A stretch of 64,000 nucleotides of DNA. Origin: Closterium sp. NIES-65 (lineage: Eukaryota; Streptophyta; Zygnematophyceae; Desmidiales; Closteriaceae). Below, one piece after another: positions 44,769 to 57,300 of the stretch. Each line of letters begins with the position of its first letter. The first letter of the stretch is position 1. Location of the stretch: assembly GCA_948144175.1 (NCBI GenBank), contig CANXME010002486.1, positions 2,790,001 to 2,854,000 on the forward strand. The letters are read 5' to 3'. The position numbers and the translations under genes are program-made. Under the pieces are notes generated by a model. It made no database searches. It saw only the letters and a program-made list of their open reading frames with translations, and was not told where the DNA came from.

Positions 44769-47700
44769 ATGGCGGGCAACACCTCGGCGGTAGCTGGTGA
44801 ATCTTCAGCCCAAGATCGTAGCGGCAGCCAAGATTCTGGTGTTTCTGCGCCAAGGGGAGCGCGAACAAGCCAGGGCTCGCTGATCAAGGAGGTGCTGAAA
44901 AACTTCACCGTCAAGAAGTTCAATGGTGAGGGCTATGATGATTGGGCCTGGAAAATGCAACTTTATTTCCGTCAGATCGGTTTGCTGAAACTAATGATTG
45001 GGGAGGAGCCTAGACCGAATGACCCCGCCCTTCAGGAAGATTGGGACGAGCGCGCCTCGGCTGGCTACTACTTGATGTCGCAGAGTTTGGAGCTGAACCA
45101 GCGTCACCACGTCATGCACCTGCTGCCGGAGGTTGAGTGCGGTCCGAAGGCGTGGACGGTGTTGAAGGAGCTACACGCCCCTACCTCCGTCGCTGCGACG
45201 CTCATGATGGAGAGGGAGCTGTCCGCGTTGCGCCTAAGCGAGGGAGAGCCGGTGCAACCCATCCTGGACAAGATGCGTGATCTCTACGCGAAGCTGGCGA
45301 TTGCGGGAATCACCTACCGGGAGCAGACCAAGTGCCTGAAGATGCTCTCGCTGCTGCCGGAATCGTGGCTTCAATTCACGAGCGGATTGAGCCTGCCGCA
45401 GAACCAGAGCTTGTGGACGCTCGAGTGGGTGCGGACAAAGATTCTGGAGGAGGACTTCCGTCGCCGCCAACTGAGGGGTGGAGACGATGGCAGCAGCGGC
45501 TACGGGATGCAAGGGAGCCGACGTGGCAAAGGACTTGGCTTCGGTGGTGCTGGACGCGGTGCAAAGAAGGACGACGACTCCAACGACCAACAAGGAGGTA
45601 CCGGTTGGGGTCGCGGTGCGAAATCTGGACGTGGGTGCAAGTCGGGTGCTGGTGGCAAAATGAAAGGGAGTTGCTGGTATTGTGAGAAGGAAGGGCACCC
45701 CTGGTTTTTGTGCTATAAGAATCCCGATGGATGGACCCCCCAGAATCGTCACCAGGATGGCGGCGCGCGGAGGAACCAGAAAAACGGTGCCAACATGGTC
45801 GCTGATTCGTCCGACAACAACCCGAAGGGCAACGGCGGTGCGGAGAAGAAGAAAGAGCGCACCGCGGACCAATTCTTCCATGTGGGAGACAAGGGGGAGC
45901 AAAGAGACGCATCTGCCAAGGTTAGAGCAGAGCTGCACCCCCTGGATCATTGAGTGTTGGACACGGGTGCTGCTTGGACGATGACGCCGCGCGAGGACTT
46001 GCTAGACCACGTACGAGCTGCACCGATCAACGAGGTGTGCTCCGCCTCTGGACACGCGCTGAAGGTGGCTGGTGCGGGACGAGCTGCGTTTAAGGGAGCG
46101 GATGGAAAGCCGGTGGTGCTGCACGACGTTCTCCTCGTTCTTGAACTCAAGGCTAACCTCATCTCCCTCCGTAAGCTTGGCAAGTCTGGGGTGAGAACTA
46201 GTACGGATGGGGCACGCACTTACAAGGGGCAGCTGGGCAATCGGATGCTTTGGGATCTGCTCGAGACTACGGACGTGTACAGATCCATGTGGCAGCTGCC
46301 GGCGTTGGCGTGGCATGGTGGGGGGGCAGGCTGGAGAGGGGTCTGCATCCCAGGGGGAGTGCAACGCCGTTGGAGGGGTTGGTGTGAAAGTGTCGGCCAG
46401 ATCTGGGGAGACAGATTGGGCAACGGCACACCGACGCTTAGGGCATGTGGCAATGCCCTTGTTGAAGCAGTTGGAGAAAAGTGGAGCCGTTAAGGGTCTG
46501 AAGCTGAACGGACAGCCACCCGATGAGAATTGTGAAATCTGTTTGCTGTCAAAGTTTACCCGTTTCCCCTTCCATATTGTGGCTGGCAGGAGCAAAAAGC
46601 CGTTGGAGCTCGTCCACATGGACTTGGTGGGGCCGCTGCCCATGCAAGGGCACAAGGGGGAGCGGTACTTTCTAACCATAGTGGATGACTGGAGCAGGCT
46701 AATGTGGGCGTATCCGCTGAAGCAGAAAGATCACGCCGCCTCCACGATTCGGGACGATTGGCTGGCGTTTGTGGAGAAGCAAGCGGAGTGTGTGGTGAAG
46801 CGGATTAGGACAGATCGGGGTGGTGAGTTCCTTGGAGCTGAGATGACGGCCTGGCTCAAGAAGCAGGGCATCCAGAGGGAGCTGACCACGGCTTACACCC
46901 CACAGTCCAACGGTGTAGCAGAACGGGCGAACCGGACAATTCTGGAGACAGCTAGGGCGCTGCTCATAGAATCTGGGCTGGGCAACTTGATGTGGCCCCA
47001 TGCTGTTCGGCACGCTACCGTCGCTAGGAACAGGGTACTCACAAAGGTTGGGAGGACTCGTGGGTGCCGTTGAAGAGGTGGCTTGCGAGGAAGGGATGGC
47101 TGCTGTGAGAGCCTTCCAAGGGTGTGTTGTTTGACAGCAGGGATGTGAAGTTTGTTAAGGGCATGATGTATGGGAGCTGGGAGAAATAGCCGGAGGCCAG
47201 GGTGTCCCAGCAAATGGAGCAGATCACCATGCAGCTGGACCTGACTCCTAGTGTGTGGGAGGAGGGAGAAGAGGCAGCTGCAGAGGGTGGTGATAGGGAG
47301 AAGGTGCAGGAGGCACCTGCTGGTGGAGGTGATGGTGAGGAGACTAGCTGTAGCACTAGTGGAGCTACTGGATCTGAGGGAGGAGAGCAACAGCAGGGAA
47401 AAACCAAGAAGCCGAAGGGTGTCATTATGAAGGGATGGGAGACACCCGTCTCCAGGCCAGGACGTACCCGCATGGCTACTAAGAAGCTGATTGCAGTAGC
47501 TGATGTAGCGGAGCAGCAGCTTGGGACCGAGGAGGCATTACTGATTCTACCGCATGGCTATGACCCGGATGAGCCTGCGTACTGTCTTCTTGCCCTTGCA
47601 CCAGAGGAACCAGCTAGCATGGAGGAGGCATTAGCTGGACCAGATAGGGACAAATGGCTGGCTTCTAGGGATGCTGACTACCAGAGCCTGCTGGAGAATG

Positions 47701-49977
47701 GAACTTGGGAACTAGTGGTGCTGCCTGAGGGAAAGAAAGCGGTACAATGCAAGTGGGTGCTAAGGATCAAGACTGACGACAAGGGGCAGGTCACCATCTA
47801 CAAGAGTAGGTTGGTGGCTAAGGGGTTTATGCAGAAGGAGAAGCGGGACTTCAACGAGATCTTTGCTCCCACTGCCAAAACCCCTACCCTTCGTGTCTTG
47901 TTGGCAGATGCAGCCGTTGGTGGGAAGTTCATTATCCAGAGGGACATATCAACGGCATTCCTCAACGGGATTTTAGAGGAGGAGGTGTTCATGACGCAGC
48001 CGCCTGAGTATAAGGATGGTACGAACAGGGTGTGCAAGCTGAAAAAGTCCATCTACGGCTTGAAGCAGGCGCCACGCTGCTGGTACCAGAAGCTGGCAGC
48101 TGTTTTAGAGGAGATGGGATTCAAGACCAGCAGCTGTGATGAGAGCCTCTTTCTCAAGAGGAAGGGGGAGAAGCTGGTGTTGTTTCTGGTCTACGTGGAC
48201 GACATTCTTCTCTTCAGCAGCAGCATGAAGGAGATCCAGAAAGTGCAGAAGCAGCTGATGGAGAACTTCAAGTGCAAGAACCTTGGGGAGGTAAAATACT
48301 ACCTCGGGATGCATGTGGAGAGGGATCCAGATCACAGGTAGTTGAAAGTGCACCAGGAGAAGTTCATCAAGGAGCTGGGGGAGAAGTATGGGATTAAGAA
48401 TGAGCGCAAGGTTGCAACTTGTTGGGTGCAAATTCACATTGCACGACATCCTCCCGTCTGATTGTACAAGTATGCGTATGCGAATGCATTTGCGTGTGAA
48501 TGGTATGTTCGTGTGTTTGTTTGCTTTCGCAATTTTCGCTTGAAGCATTTGCAGGTACTCGCACAATGTGCGCTTCGGCATAACATTGTACGCGCTATGA
48601 ACAGTACAAGCAGAAAGGACGAGCTCGCAAAGGAACCCAAGATGGAAGCTTTGCCGTTCAACTTACTTGATTGCGCAGATTCAGTTCTATCCAACTCGAA
48701 ATTGTACTGTTTTGTTTGGTTGACTATAGTGTAGCAGGGCAGGCACTATAGGGGTACAATTTAGGTGAAGGTTGGATGTTGTTTGTCTGTATCTGCATGC
48801 TACAGGGCCAGGGGAAACCAGCGGAACCAGCATTTGGCTGGTTGGGCAAAGACAAAACAGGTTCTGTTTTTAGGACCTGAACCTGGTTGTTGTTTTCCCA
48901 GGTTGGAAAAACAGAACCAGAGGTTGTTCAACAACCTACCACCTGCTATTTTGTCCAGCCAGGTTGGTTCTGTTGCTTGGAATTATTTGGGATGATCCCT
49001 GGTTGTTCTCAGGTTCATTCCCAAGGTCCTTGCTACCTAGAACTATTTATTCCTTCTCTGTTTGTACCTGGATATAGTGAAATTGATTCAAGCGAATTCC
49101 TTCCTTGCTGGAATTTCGTTTCTACGCGATGCGACGGCGGAATGCTACCCGAGTCAACGCTAGTATGCTAGCACTCCAACGCTAGGCTAACGCTGTCCGA
49201 GCCATAACTTCGTAATGGCAGAACTTTTCGCGAGGCAACTTGGCTCATTTTAAAGCTCTTAGAGTGAGCTTCGATATAGCAAATTCTCAGCTTAATCCAG
49301 TCGACGGTCTGCACGATACGCTGCGCGACGTTCAAGGTACTCTTGCTGTTTTGACTAAGTCCCTCTTGATCCCTCTCCCTACAAACTCGGACCCGAGGAT
49401 AGGGGCTGGTCTTGTACCAGGCACCCAAGGACCCTTGGAGGTGACCCCGAGGAGAGGTTTTAAGTTTGATAAAGTCTAAATAGCTTGAGTTTATTAGGCC
49501 CTTACACCAACACAACTCCCCTGCCAGCAGAATTCAAGCTTGTGAAAGCTGCAGAGGATGAAGGGGTTGAAGCCGAGGAGCAGCAGCAATTTCAGTCCTT
49601 GGTAGGCAGTCTCTTGTATGCAGCAGTTCACATGAGGCCCGATATCTCTTTCTCGGTTGGGCAGCTGGCCAGGGTGGTGCAGAATCCATCAGAGGAGCAG
49701 GTGGATGCAGCTGAGCGTATGGTGAAGTATCTGAACTCTCACCCAAGCATTAGAGTTCAATACTCGGCATCTGCACAGGTGAAACAGAAAGGGGTTGAGG
49801 TGCTGAAAGAGAAGGGGGAGAGGCTTGGAGAAGGCAAGCTCTTTCTCACTTGCTTTACCGATGCTACGTGGGCCTCTGAGAATGAGTATTCCTCATCTGT
49901 GGGAGGATACATCTGCGTAGTTGGGGGAGGACCTGTTAGTTGGAGGTCAAAGAAGCAGACGGAGACAGCACTCTCTT
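44769..49977 (+). pseudogene. E6 gag-pol region (fossil)
   Basis: MAGNTSAVAGESS start, UBN2-type gag, knuckle CWYCEKEGHPWFLC near 45672, protease LDTGAAWTM near 45957, integrase finger and DDE core (about 46430-46940), linker, reverse transcriptase (YVDD near 48195), then the solo LTR at 48420-49512, then part of RNase H (FTDATWAS near 49857). Several breaks, about five; clearly dead. Confidence 0.9.
48420..49512 (+). repeat. Solo LTR of family A (sL3) inside E6
   Basis: 1093 bp, TGTTGGGTGCAAATTC...TTACACCAACA, flanked by perfect CAACT duplications (48415-48419 and 49513-49517). E6 pol continues directly across. Its diagnostic sites match the E4 LTRs, so it stems from the same sublineage. 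It is the fourth nesting level (B2 > C > E6 > sL3). Confidence 0.95.
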
Positions 49978-50604
49978 CCTGTTTTTAGGACCTGAACCTG
50001 GTTGTTGTTTTCCCAGGTTGGAAAAACAGAACCAGAGGTTGTTTACCAACCTACCACCTGCTATTTTGTCCAGCCAGGTTGGTTCTGTTACTTGGAATTA
50101 TTTGGGATCATCCATGGTTGTTCCCAGGTTGATTCCCAAGGTCCTTGCTAGCTAGAGCTATTTATTTCTTCTCTGTTTGTACCTGAATATAGTGAATTTG
50201 ATTCAAGCGAATACCTCCCTTCCTCGAATTTTGTTTCTACGTGGTGCGACGGCGGAATGCTACCCGAGTCAACGCTAGTACGCTAGCAATCCAACGCTAG
50301 GCAAACTCTGTCCGAGCCATAACTTCGTAATGGCAGAACTTTTCGCGAGGCAACTTGGTTCATTTTAAAGCTCTTGGAGCGAGCTTCGATATAGTAAATT
50401 CTCAGCTTAATCCAGTCAACGTTCTGCACGATACGCTGCGCGACGTTCAAGGTACTCTTGATCCCTCTCTCTACAAACTCGGACCCGAGGATAGGGGCTG
50501 GTCTTGTACCAGGCACCCAAGGACCCTTGGAGGTGACCCCGAGGAGAGGTTTTAAGTTTGATAAAGTCTTAATAGCTTGAGTTTATTAGGCCCTTACACC
50601 AACA
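49978..50604 (+). repeat. E6 3' LTR (partial)
   Basis: About 627 bp: the inner-to-outer end of a family A LTR, ending TTACACCAACA beside the GCGCT duplication. It joins the RNase H region directly. Confidence 0.88.
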
Positions 50605-51314
50605 GCGCTAGCATAATTTGCATTAGCGTATGTCATTATGCATGGATGTTGGATATTTTCATCTCTGTGTTTTTCTCGAAGTCTAAATGTTTGATCATGC
50701 AGGAGAAATCCAGAGCTTTCCATCGATACCAAGATCGCCTTATTCCGACCAAGATCGCCTAAGTTACATGATTTCCAAGACTTGGATTTCATATTTACCT
50801 TTGGGGTTATATCCAATTTGGGTGATTACTTGGGACATTACTATAAAGGGATCTTTGGTTGGGTGGTTAGGGAAGGCACCTTTGACTTTTGGATTGGGGT
50901 GGCTAGAAGTTTCTAGCATGGGTTGCAAATGTTCCAATACCTAGGCAAAATCCAATAAGATTGGATTTCGCATGTGACACCTCAATGACCTCATGATGAG
51001 GGTTGCATCCTTGCTGCTAGGAAGGTTCCTATCATCCTTCCCTAGCTCTTGGAGAACCCCTTCCCTCTCATGGTTCTCTTGGAGTCCCCAACTCCAACTT
51101 TCTATGCTCTAATGCTTGTACTTCCTCCCTCATTCTAGTCATGCGACTGCTGGACTTTTTTACATGGTTCTCACTCTGTAGACCATCTTTATGGCTGATT
51201 CAACTTGAATATGGTAGCTAAGCCTAAGGCGCACAATCATACGGAGCGTATTTGCGTTTAGTTGAGAAATGAGTTTGTCGTAAGCTCTCAAAGTGACGGA
51301 TCTTGAACAACAAG

Positions 51315-51326
51315 TGATATCAGAGT
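51315..51326 (+). other. C primer binding site (variant)
   Basis: TGATATCAGAGT, two bases after the LTR; two differences from TGGTATCAGAGC. Likely the same initiator Met-tRNA primer site, decayed or variant. The following 220 bp to the gag start is an untranslated leader with no other feature seen. Confidence 0.7.
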
Positions 51327-53236
51327 GGATAGTCGACTTTGAGACGATGAATCGTCGTGAATTTTCAACCAATGTTGTCGAGTGAGACCTGTTTCAAGTA
51401 GCTCTGCTTGCGAAACTTTGATTGGTAGTCAAACCGTGTTCAGATTCGAAGTACTCAGTCCGCGACGATGATTTTTGTAGAATAAAAAATTTCTGGTAGA
51501 ATTCTCTCCAAACAATTTCTCAAGTTTCCACCATTCAGAAGGCCTCAATATGGTTGGTACGGACTCCGGAGGTGCTAGTGGCGAGATGGATAGAAGTAGA
51601 GAGGCTGGAGAGCAAGGGGGAGTTGCTGGTAGAGAAGTGGGGACTCACCAACCAGCCAACCCTATGCTACCCTCAACTTCTACACCATCTCCAACAACCG
51701 TGGATCATGTGAAGGCGTTCTCTATTGAGAAGTTCGTGGGGGAGGACTACGAGCACTGGAGCTTCCGCATGATGCTGATGTACACCCAATACAAGCTAGT
51801 GGATTTGGTGGAGGGGAAGGAGAAGATGCCGGAGGCCGCGGAGCTGAAAGGAGCATGGATAAAACGATCGTTCGACGCGCACATGCTCATGGTGCAAGCG
51901 GTTGGCGGGCGACAACTTGACCACATCAAGGATCTCCTGGGTGACCCAGAGTGTGGCCCCAAGGCTTGGAGGAAGCTTCTCGATGTGCACTCACCGACAC
52001 ATGCTACCGGCATCGTGCTTCTCACACAGCGGCTGCGCGACATCAAGTTTGTTGATGGAGAGCCGATGCAACCGGTATTGGATGAGATGCGGGACATCTT
52101 CACAAAGCTCCAAGGCGGTGGTGTGGTGTACCCGGAGCTCGTGCAATGCGTGGAGATCGTGATACGGCTGCCGGAGTCATGGTCTGCCCTAGCAATCAAC
52201 CTCAACTCCCAACAACCCCAATGGAGCGTGGATTACATTCGCCCGCGCATCCTAGAGGAGGACTTGCGGCGGCGGAGTGTGGAGCGCTCGGAGGAGGGGG
52301 CTAGCTATGTAGTTGGAGGTGGAAAGAGTGGTTTCAAGAAGAAGTGGAAGGGTAAGAACAAGGACAACCCTAAGGAGGATGGCGGCGGGGGTCAAGGGGA
52401 GGTGTGCTTCTACTGCAAGAAGCGCGGACATCGTTGGCGGAAGTGCAACCAACGACCCAAGGATTGGACCCCGCCTTCATCGAGCAACCAGCGTGATGGC
52501 ACGAGGAGTGGGGGAGTCATGGGAGCTAGCGGAGAGGAGAAGGATGAGGAGAAAGGCGGCAAATCTGAGGAGCGGAAGGCTGGGTTCTTCTTCTTCATGA
52601 ACGAAGGCGCAACCGACCTCGCTATGGCTGCCAAGGTTCTCCTACACCCCCTCACCCATTGGGTGATTGACTCGGGAAGCTTCTGGCACATGACTCCTCG
52701 TGCGGACCTACTCGATGAGATTCAGCCCGCACCCATCTCTACAGTCACATCCGCGACGGGCGCCAAGGCCAAGGTCATGGGCATGGGGTGCGCCAAGTTC
52801 ATGGGAGCGGATGGAGAGCTCGTGGGGCTGAAGAACATGCTGTGGGTCCCGGACTTGTTCGCGAACCTGATTTATACCGGTCGGTTTGGAGATGCGGGTG
52901 TGAACACCGAGACGATTGGCTCGGAGTGCTATCGTGCCTACAACGATGAGCGCCTCATTTGGGACCTGCAGTGGAAGGGAGATGTCCACAAGCGCATGTG
53001 GCAGATCCCGGTCCTCCCTTGGCGGAAATCGGGCAAGGCGGCAGCGGCGGCATCTATGGAGGAGAGCGTCACCGAGGAGGAGCAGCAAGGTGTGCAAGAA
53101 GAGGAGCTGATTGGAGGAAGCGCGGCAGTGAAGGCATCGGCTACCTCGGGCCAAGCGGATTGGGAGACTTGGCATCGGCGGCTCTCACACGTGGCTGTTT
53201 CAACACTGGAGGTGATACACAAGGAGAAGTTCGTTC

Positions 53237-54329
53237 TGTTGGTGTAAGGGCCTAATAAACTCAAGCTATTAAGACTTTATCACACTTAAAACCTCTCCTC
53301 GGGGTCACCTCCAAGGGTCCTTGGGTGCCTGGTACAAGACCAGCCCCTATCCTCGGGTCCGAGTTTGTAGAGAGAGGGATCAAGAGGGACTTAGTCAAAA
53401 CAGCAAGAGTACCTTGAACGTCGCGCAGCGTATCGTGCAGACCGTCGATCGGATTAAGCTGAGAATTTCCTATATCGAAGCTCACTCTAAGAGCTTTAAA
53501 ATAAGCCAAGTTGCCTCGCGAAAAGTTCTGCCATTACGAAGTTATGGCTCGGACAGCGTTAGCCTAGCGTTTGAGTGCTAGCGTACTAGCGTTGACTCGG
53601 GTAGCATTCCGCCGTCGCACCGCGTAGACAAGAAATTCCAGCAAGGAAGGAATTCGCTTGAATCAATTTCACTATATTCAGGTACAAACAGAGAAGGAAT
53701 AAATAGCTCTAGCTAGCAAGGACCTTGGGAATCAACCTGGGAACAACCAGGGATGATCCCAAATAATTCCAAGCAACAGAACCAACCTGGCTGGACAAAA
53801 TAGCAGGTGATAGGTTGGTGAACAACCTCTGGTTCTGTTTTTCCAACCTGGGAAAACAACAACCAGGTTCAGGTCCTAAAAACAGAACCTGTTTTGTCTT
53901 TGCCCAACCAGCCAAATGCTGGTTCCGCTGGTTTCCCCTGGCCCTGTAGCATGCAGATACAGACAAACAACATCCAACCTTCACCTAAATTGTACCCCTA
54001 TAGTGCCTGCCCTGCTACACTATAGTCAACCAAACAAAACAGTACAATTTCGAGTTGGATAGAACTGAATCTGCGCAATCAAGTAAGTTGAACCGCAAAG
54101 CTTCCATCTTGGGTTCCTTTGCGAGCTCGTCCTTTCTGCTTGTACTGTTCATAGCGCGTACAATGTTATGCCGAAGCGCACATTGTGCGAGTACCTGCAA
54201 ATGCTTCAAGCGAAAATTGCGAAAGCAAACAAACACACAAACATACCATTCACACGCAAATGCATTCGCACACGCATACTCGTACAAACAGACGGCAGGA
54301 TGTCGTGCAATGTGAATTTGCACCCAACA
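53237..54329 (-). repeat. E7 3' LTR
   Basis: 1093 bp, TGTTGGTGTAAGG...ACCCAACA; appears identical to 58999-60091. Confidence 0.95.
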
Positions 54330-54371
54330 CACTCCCCCTCAGCCTGCCGGCTGCATCCCCATCATTCCATA

Positions 54372-57300
54372 CTAGTTCATGCTCATTCCACTCATGCGCA
54401 CACAACGCCAATGAGACTCATCCGCAAGCCTCTTGGTGAGGAAGTCTGCTGGCTGCTGGTGAGTCTTGATGTAGATCGGATTCACCGTCCCCCTCTTCAC
54501 CTCCTTACGCAGCCAGTGCCACTTGATACGCATGTGCTTATTCAGCCCATGAAGCACAGCGTTCCTGGCCATCCCAAGAGCTCCCTTGCTATCACAAAAC
54601 AGCGGCGTAGCAACCTTTTGCTCCTGGCCAATCTCCTCCAACAGCCTCCTCAGCCAAATCACCTCCTTCACCCCATGGAACATCGCCATGTACTCTGATT
54701 CCACGGAAGAGAGTGCTGTCTCCGTCTGCTTCTTTGACCTCCAACTAACCGGTCCTCCCCCAACTACGCAGATGTATCCTCCCACAGATGAGGAATCCTC
54801 CTTCTCAGAGGCCCACGTAGCATCAGTAAAGCAAGTGAGAAAAAGCTTGCCTTCTCCAAGCCTCTCCCCCTTCTCTTTCAGCACCTCAACCCCTTTCTGC
54901 TTCACCTGTGCAGATGCGGAGTATTGAACTCCAATGCTTGGGTGAGAGTTCAGATACTTCACCACACGCTCAGCTGCATCCACCTGCTCCTCTGATGGAT
55001 TCTGCACTACCCTAGCCAGCTGCCCAACCGAGAAAGAGATGTCGGGTCTCGTGTGAACTGCTGCATACAAGAGGCTGCCCACCAAGGACTGAAATTGCTG
55101 CTGCTCCTCGGCTTCAACCCCTTCATCCTCTGCAGCTTTCACAAGCTTGAATTCTGCTGGCAGGGGAGTTGCAACCTTGCGCTCATTCTTAATTCCGTAC
55201 TTCTCCCCCAGCTCCTTGATGAACTTCTCCTGGTGCAGCTTCAACCACCTGTGATCCAGATCCCTCTCCACGTGCATCCCGAGGTAGTACTTTACCTCCC
55301 CAAGGTTCTTGCACTTGAAGTTCTCCATCAGCTGCTGCTGCACCTTCTGGACCTCCTTCATGCTGCTGCTAAAGAGAAGAATGTCGTCCACATAGACCAG
55401 AAACAGCACCAGCTTCTCCCCCTCCCCCTTGAGAAGGAGGCTCTCATCACAGCTGCTGGTTTTGAATCCCATCTCCTCTAAAACAGCTGCCAACTTCTGG
55501 TACCAGCAGCGTGGCGCCTGCTTCAAGCCGTAGATGGACTTTTTCAGCTTGCACACCCTGCCCGTACCATCCTCATACCCAGGTGGCTGCGTCATGAACA
55601 CCTCCTCCTCTAAAATTCCGTTGAGAAATGCCGTTGATATGTCCATCTGGATAATGAACTTCCCACTAACGGCTGCATCTGCCAACAAGACACGAAGGGT
55701 AGGGGGTTTGGCAGTGGGAGCAAAGATCTCATTGAAGTCCCGCTTCTCCTTCTGCATAAACCCCTTAGCCACCAACCTACTCTTGTAGATGGTGACCTGC
55801 CCCTTGTCGTCAGTCTTGATCCTTAGCACCCACTTGCATTGTACCGCTTTCTTTCCCTCAGGCAGCACCACTAGTTCCCAAGTCCCATTCTCCAGCAGGC
55901 TCTGGTATTCAGCATCCCTGGAAGCTAGCCATTTGTCCCTATCTGGTCCAGCTAATGCCTCCTCCATGCTAGCTGGTTCCTCTGGTGCAGGGGCAAGAAA
56001 ACAGTACGCAGGTTGATCCTCCTCATCCGGGTCATAGCCATGCGGTAGAATCAGCAATGCCTCCTCGGTCCCAAGCTGCTGCTCCGCTACATCAGCTCCT
56101 GCAGTCAGCTTTTTAGTAGCCATACGGGTACGTCATGGCCTGGAGACGGGTGTCTCCCATCCCTTCATAATAACACCCTTCGGCTTCTTAGTTTTCCCCT
56201 GCTGCTGCTCTCCTCCCTCGGATCCAGCAGCTCCACTAGTGCTACCGCTAATCTCCACACCATCACCTCCACCAGCAGGTGCCTCCTGCACCTTCTCTTT
56301 ATCACCACCCTCTGCAGCTGCCTCCTCTCCCTCCTCCCACACACTAGGAGTCAGGTCCAGCTGCATGGTGATCTGCTCCATCTGCTGGGACACCCTGGCC
56401 TCCGGCTGTTTCTCCCAGCTCCCATACATCATGCCCTCAACAAACTTCACATCCCTGTTGTCAAATAACACACCCTTGGAGGGTTCCCACAGCAGCCATC
56501 CCTTGCTCTCAGCAGCCAGCCCCAAATGCACACACCAGATTGCACTCGCCCCCAACTTACTGCGGTAGGTCTTGGGGACGTGGGCGACTGCCATGCAACC
56601 GAACACCCTCAGCATGTCCACCGGCGGCTTCCTCCCAAGCCACCTCTCCAACGGCACCCACGAGTCATCCCCAACCTTTGTGAGTACCCTGTTCCTAGCG
56701 ACGGTAGCGTGCCGAACAGCATGGGGCCACATGGAGTTGCCCAGCCCAGATTCTATGAGCAGCGCCCTAGCTGTCTCCAGAATTGTCCGGTTCGCCCGTT
56801 CTGCTACACCGTTAGACTGTGGGGTGTAAGCCGTGGTCAGCTCCCTCTGGATGCCCTGCTTCTTGAGCCAGGCCGTCATCTCAGCTCCAAGGAACTCACC
56901 ACCCCGATCTGTCCTAATCCGCTTCACCACACACTCCGCTTGCTTCTCCACGAATGGCAGCCAATCTTCCCGTATCGTAGAGGCGGCATGGTCCTTCTGC
57001 TTCAGCGGATATGCCCACATAAGCCTGCTCCAATCATCCACAATGGTCAGGAAGTACCGCTCCCCCTTGTGTCCCTGAACCGGCAGCGGCCCCACCAAGT
57101 CCATGTGGACCAGCTCCAACGGCTTCTTGCTCCTGCCAGCCACACTATGGAAGGGGAAACGGGTAAACTTTGAGAGCAAACAGATTTCACAGTTATCATC
57201 GGGTGGTTGTCCGTTCAGCTTCAAGCCCTTAACGGCTCCATCCTTCTCCAGCTGCTTCAGCAAAGGCATTGCCACATGCCCCAAGCGTCGGTGTGCCGTT

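Larger units (their letters stand above)
43946..50604 (+). mobile_element. E6: truncated family A copia element inside the C 5' LTR
   Basis: Plus strand, target duplication GCGCT (43941-43945 and 50605-50609), perfect. Parts: 5' LTR 43946-44722 (short, 777 bp), primer site 44726-44737, gag-pol from 44769 to about 49977, and a partial 3' LTR to 50604. A solo family A LTR (48420-49512) has landed in its pol. About five breaks or more; the RNase H end, polypurine tract and start of the 3' LTR are not seen. It belongs to the subfamily with EKSGAVKG and DENCEIC in the integrase finger. Confidence 0.92.
43877..51312 (+). repeat. C 5' LTR, split by E6
   Basis: Outer piece 43877-43945 (TGTTGGATCCATGTCATTC...) and inner piece 50610-51312 (...GATCTTGAACAACA), together about 770 bp, matching the 3' LTR at 62978-63729. 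E6 lies between, with GCGCT repeated on both sides. Confidence 0.92.
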
